Shown: piece after piece, positions 6,395 through 6,569 of the stretch
How positions within the stretch are numbered: the first letter of the stretch is position 1
Layout of the letters: each line of letters opens with the position of its first letter
DNA from: UBA668 sp038328705
Lineage (GTDB): Bacteria > Actinomycetota > Acidimicrobiia > Acidimicrobiales > Ilumatobacteraceae
Assembly (NCBI GenBank): GCA_038328705.1
Contig: JBBQMG010000185.1
Location: forward strand, 1-6,569
Reading direction: 5' to 3'
Length of the DNA: 6,569 nt
Translations under genes and position numbers: made by a program
Notes under the pieces: model-generated
Seen by the model: only the letters and a program-made list of their open reading frames with translations
What the model was told of the DNA's origin: nothing
Databases searched by the model: none

Positions 6395-6480
6395 AGCGCA
6401 CACCGCCCCCACCTGACACCCTCAACCCCCATTTGCGCGAGCAAGGAGTTTCTGGGCAGCGTACGTCTCAGCCAAGAGTC

Positions 6481-6524
6481 GGGGGGGGGGGGGGGCCGCC
6501 GCAACGCCCGGGGGCCCCCCCCCC
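6481..6524. other. Homopolymer-rich contig end, probably low-quality sequence
   Basis: A run of 15 G (6481-6495) is followed 14 bases later by G5 and C10 (6510-6514 and 6515-6524). The G and C runs are complementary and could fold back. Nothing like this occurs elsewhere in the window, and it lies within 90 bases of the end. The remaining bases to 6569 show no gene. The most likely explanation is a sequencing or assembly artefact at a contig terminus. Confidence 0.6.
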
Positions 6525-6569
6525 AAAGCGTGGGTGTGGTTGGATCAGAAAGAGGAAGTGTGGGGGACA

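Noticed and set aside
6332..6412. 27-residue N-terminal extension of Ku from an upstream in-frame ATG
   Set aside because: The extension does not resemble Ku, overlaps the G-rich leader, and the family hallmark PIWSGTISFGLV begins right after the ATG at 6331.
1..6569. CRISPR array, tRNA, rRNA, insertion sequence or integrase
   Set aside because: No regularly spaced direct repeats, clover-leaf-like sequence, rRNA segment or transposase-like protein was seen on either strand.

Overview
The window is high-GC bacterial DNA with dense gene packing, four-base start/stop overlaps and coding regions rich in GC-ending codons. Gene content (Ku plus a LigD-type polymerase, an ECF sigma factor of actinobacterial flavour, an acyl-CoA dehydrogenase-like start) suggests an actinobacterium. 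Acidimicrobiia or a relative is my guess, but no marker here fixes the taxon. The right end looks like a low-quality contig terminus.

Layout: (1) At the left edge, the first 14 codons of a leftward gene (1-42) resemble an acyl-CoA dehydrogenase N-terminus. (2) A 107-base divergent intergenic region (43-149) holds two short inverted repeats and only weak promoter-like elements. (3) A rightward three-gene unit covers 150-4512. It encodes an O-antigen ligase/Wzy-like polytopic membrane protein with a helical, TPR-like C-terminus, an ECF sigma factor, and a single-pass membrane protein with a large Asp-box (BNR-like) ectodomain. Both junctions are ATGA overlaps, so the genes are very probably cotranscribed and translationally coupled. 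(4) A GC-rich hairpin at 4511-4533 separates this unit from the convergent one. (5) A leftward two-gene repair operon runs from 6331 to 4542: ku, then a stand-alone LigD-type polymerase domain, joined by a GTGA overlap. (6) The upstream flank of ku (6332-6569) is G-rich on its sense strand, contains a canonical G-quadruplex motif, and ends in G and C homopolymers that are probably assembly or sequencing artefacts.

How the genes may work together: Ku binds double-strand ends, and the LigD-type polymerase fills or extends them in non-homologous end joining. The ligase and nuclease activities found in full-length LigD are not encoded here and must come from elsewhere. In the rightward unit, the membrane protein directly after the sigma factor is best read as its regulator (anti-sigma-like, with an extracellular sensing propeller). 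The coupled ligase/polymerase-like gene hints that the regulon concerns the cell surface. That functional link is inference from gene order. The main points for follow-up are this sigma/sensor/ligase unit, the hexanucleotide-repeat insertion and motif II His-to-Gln change in the LigD-type polymerase, and the G4 motif before ku.
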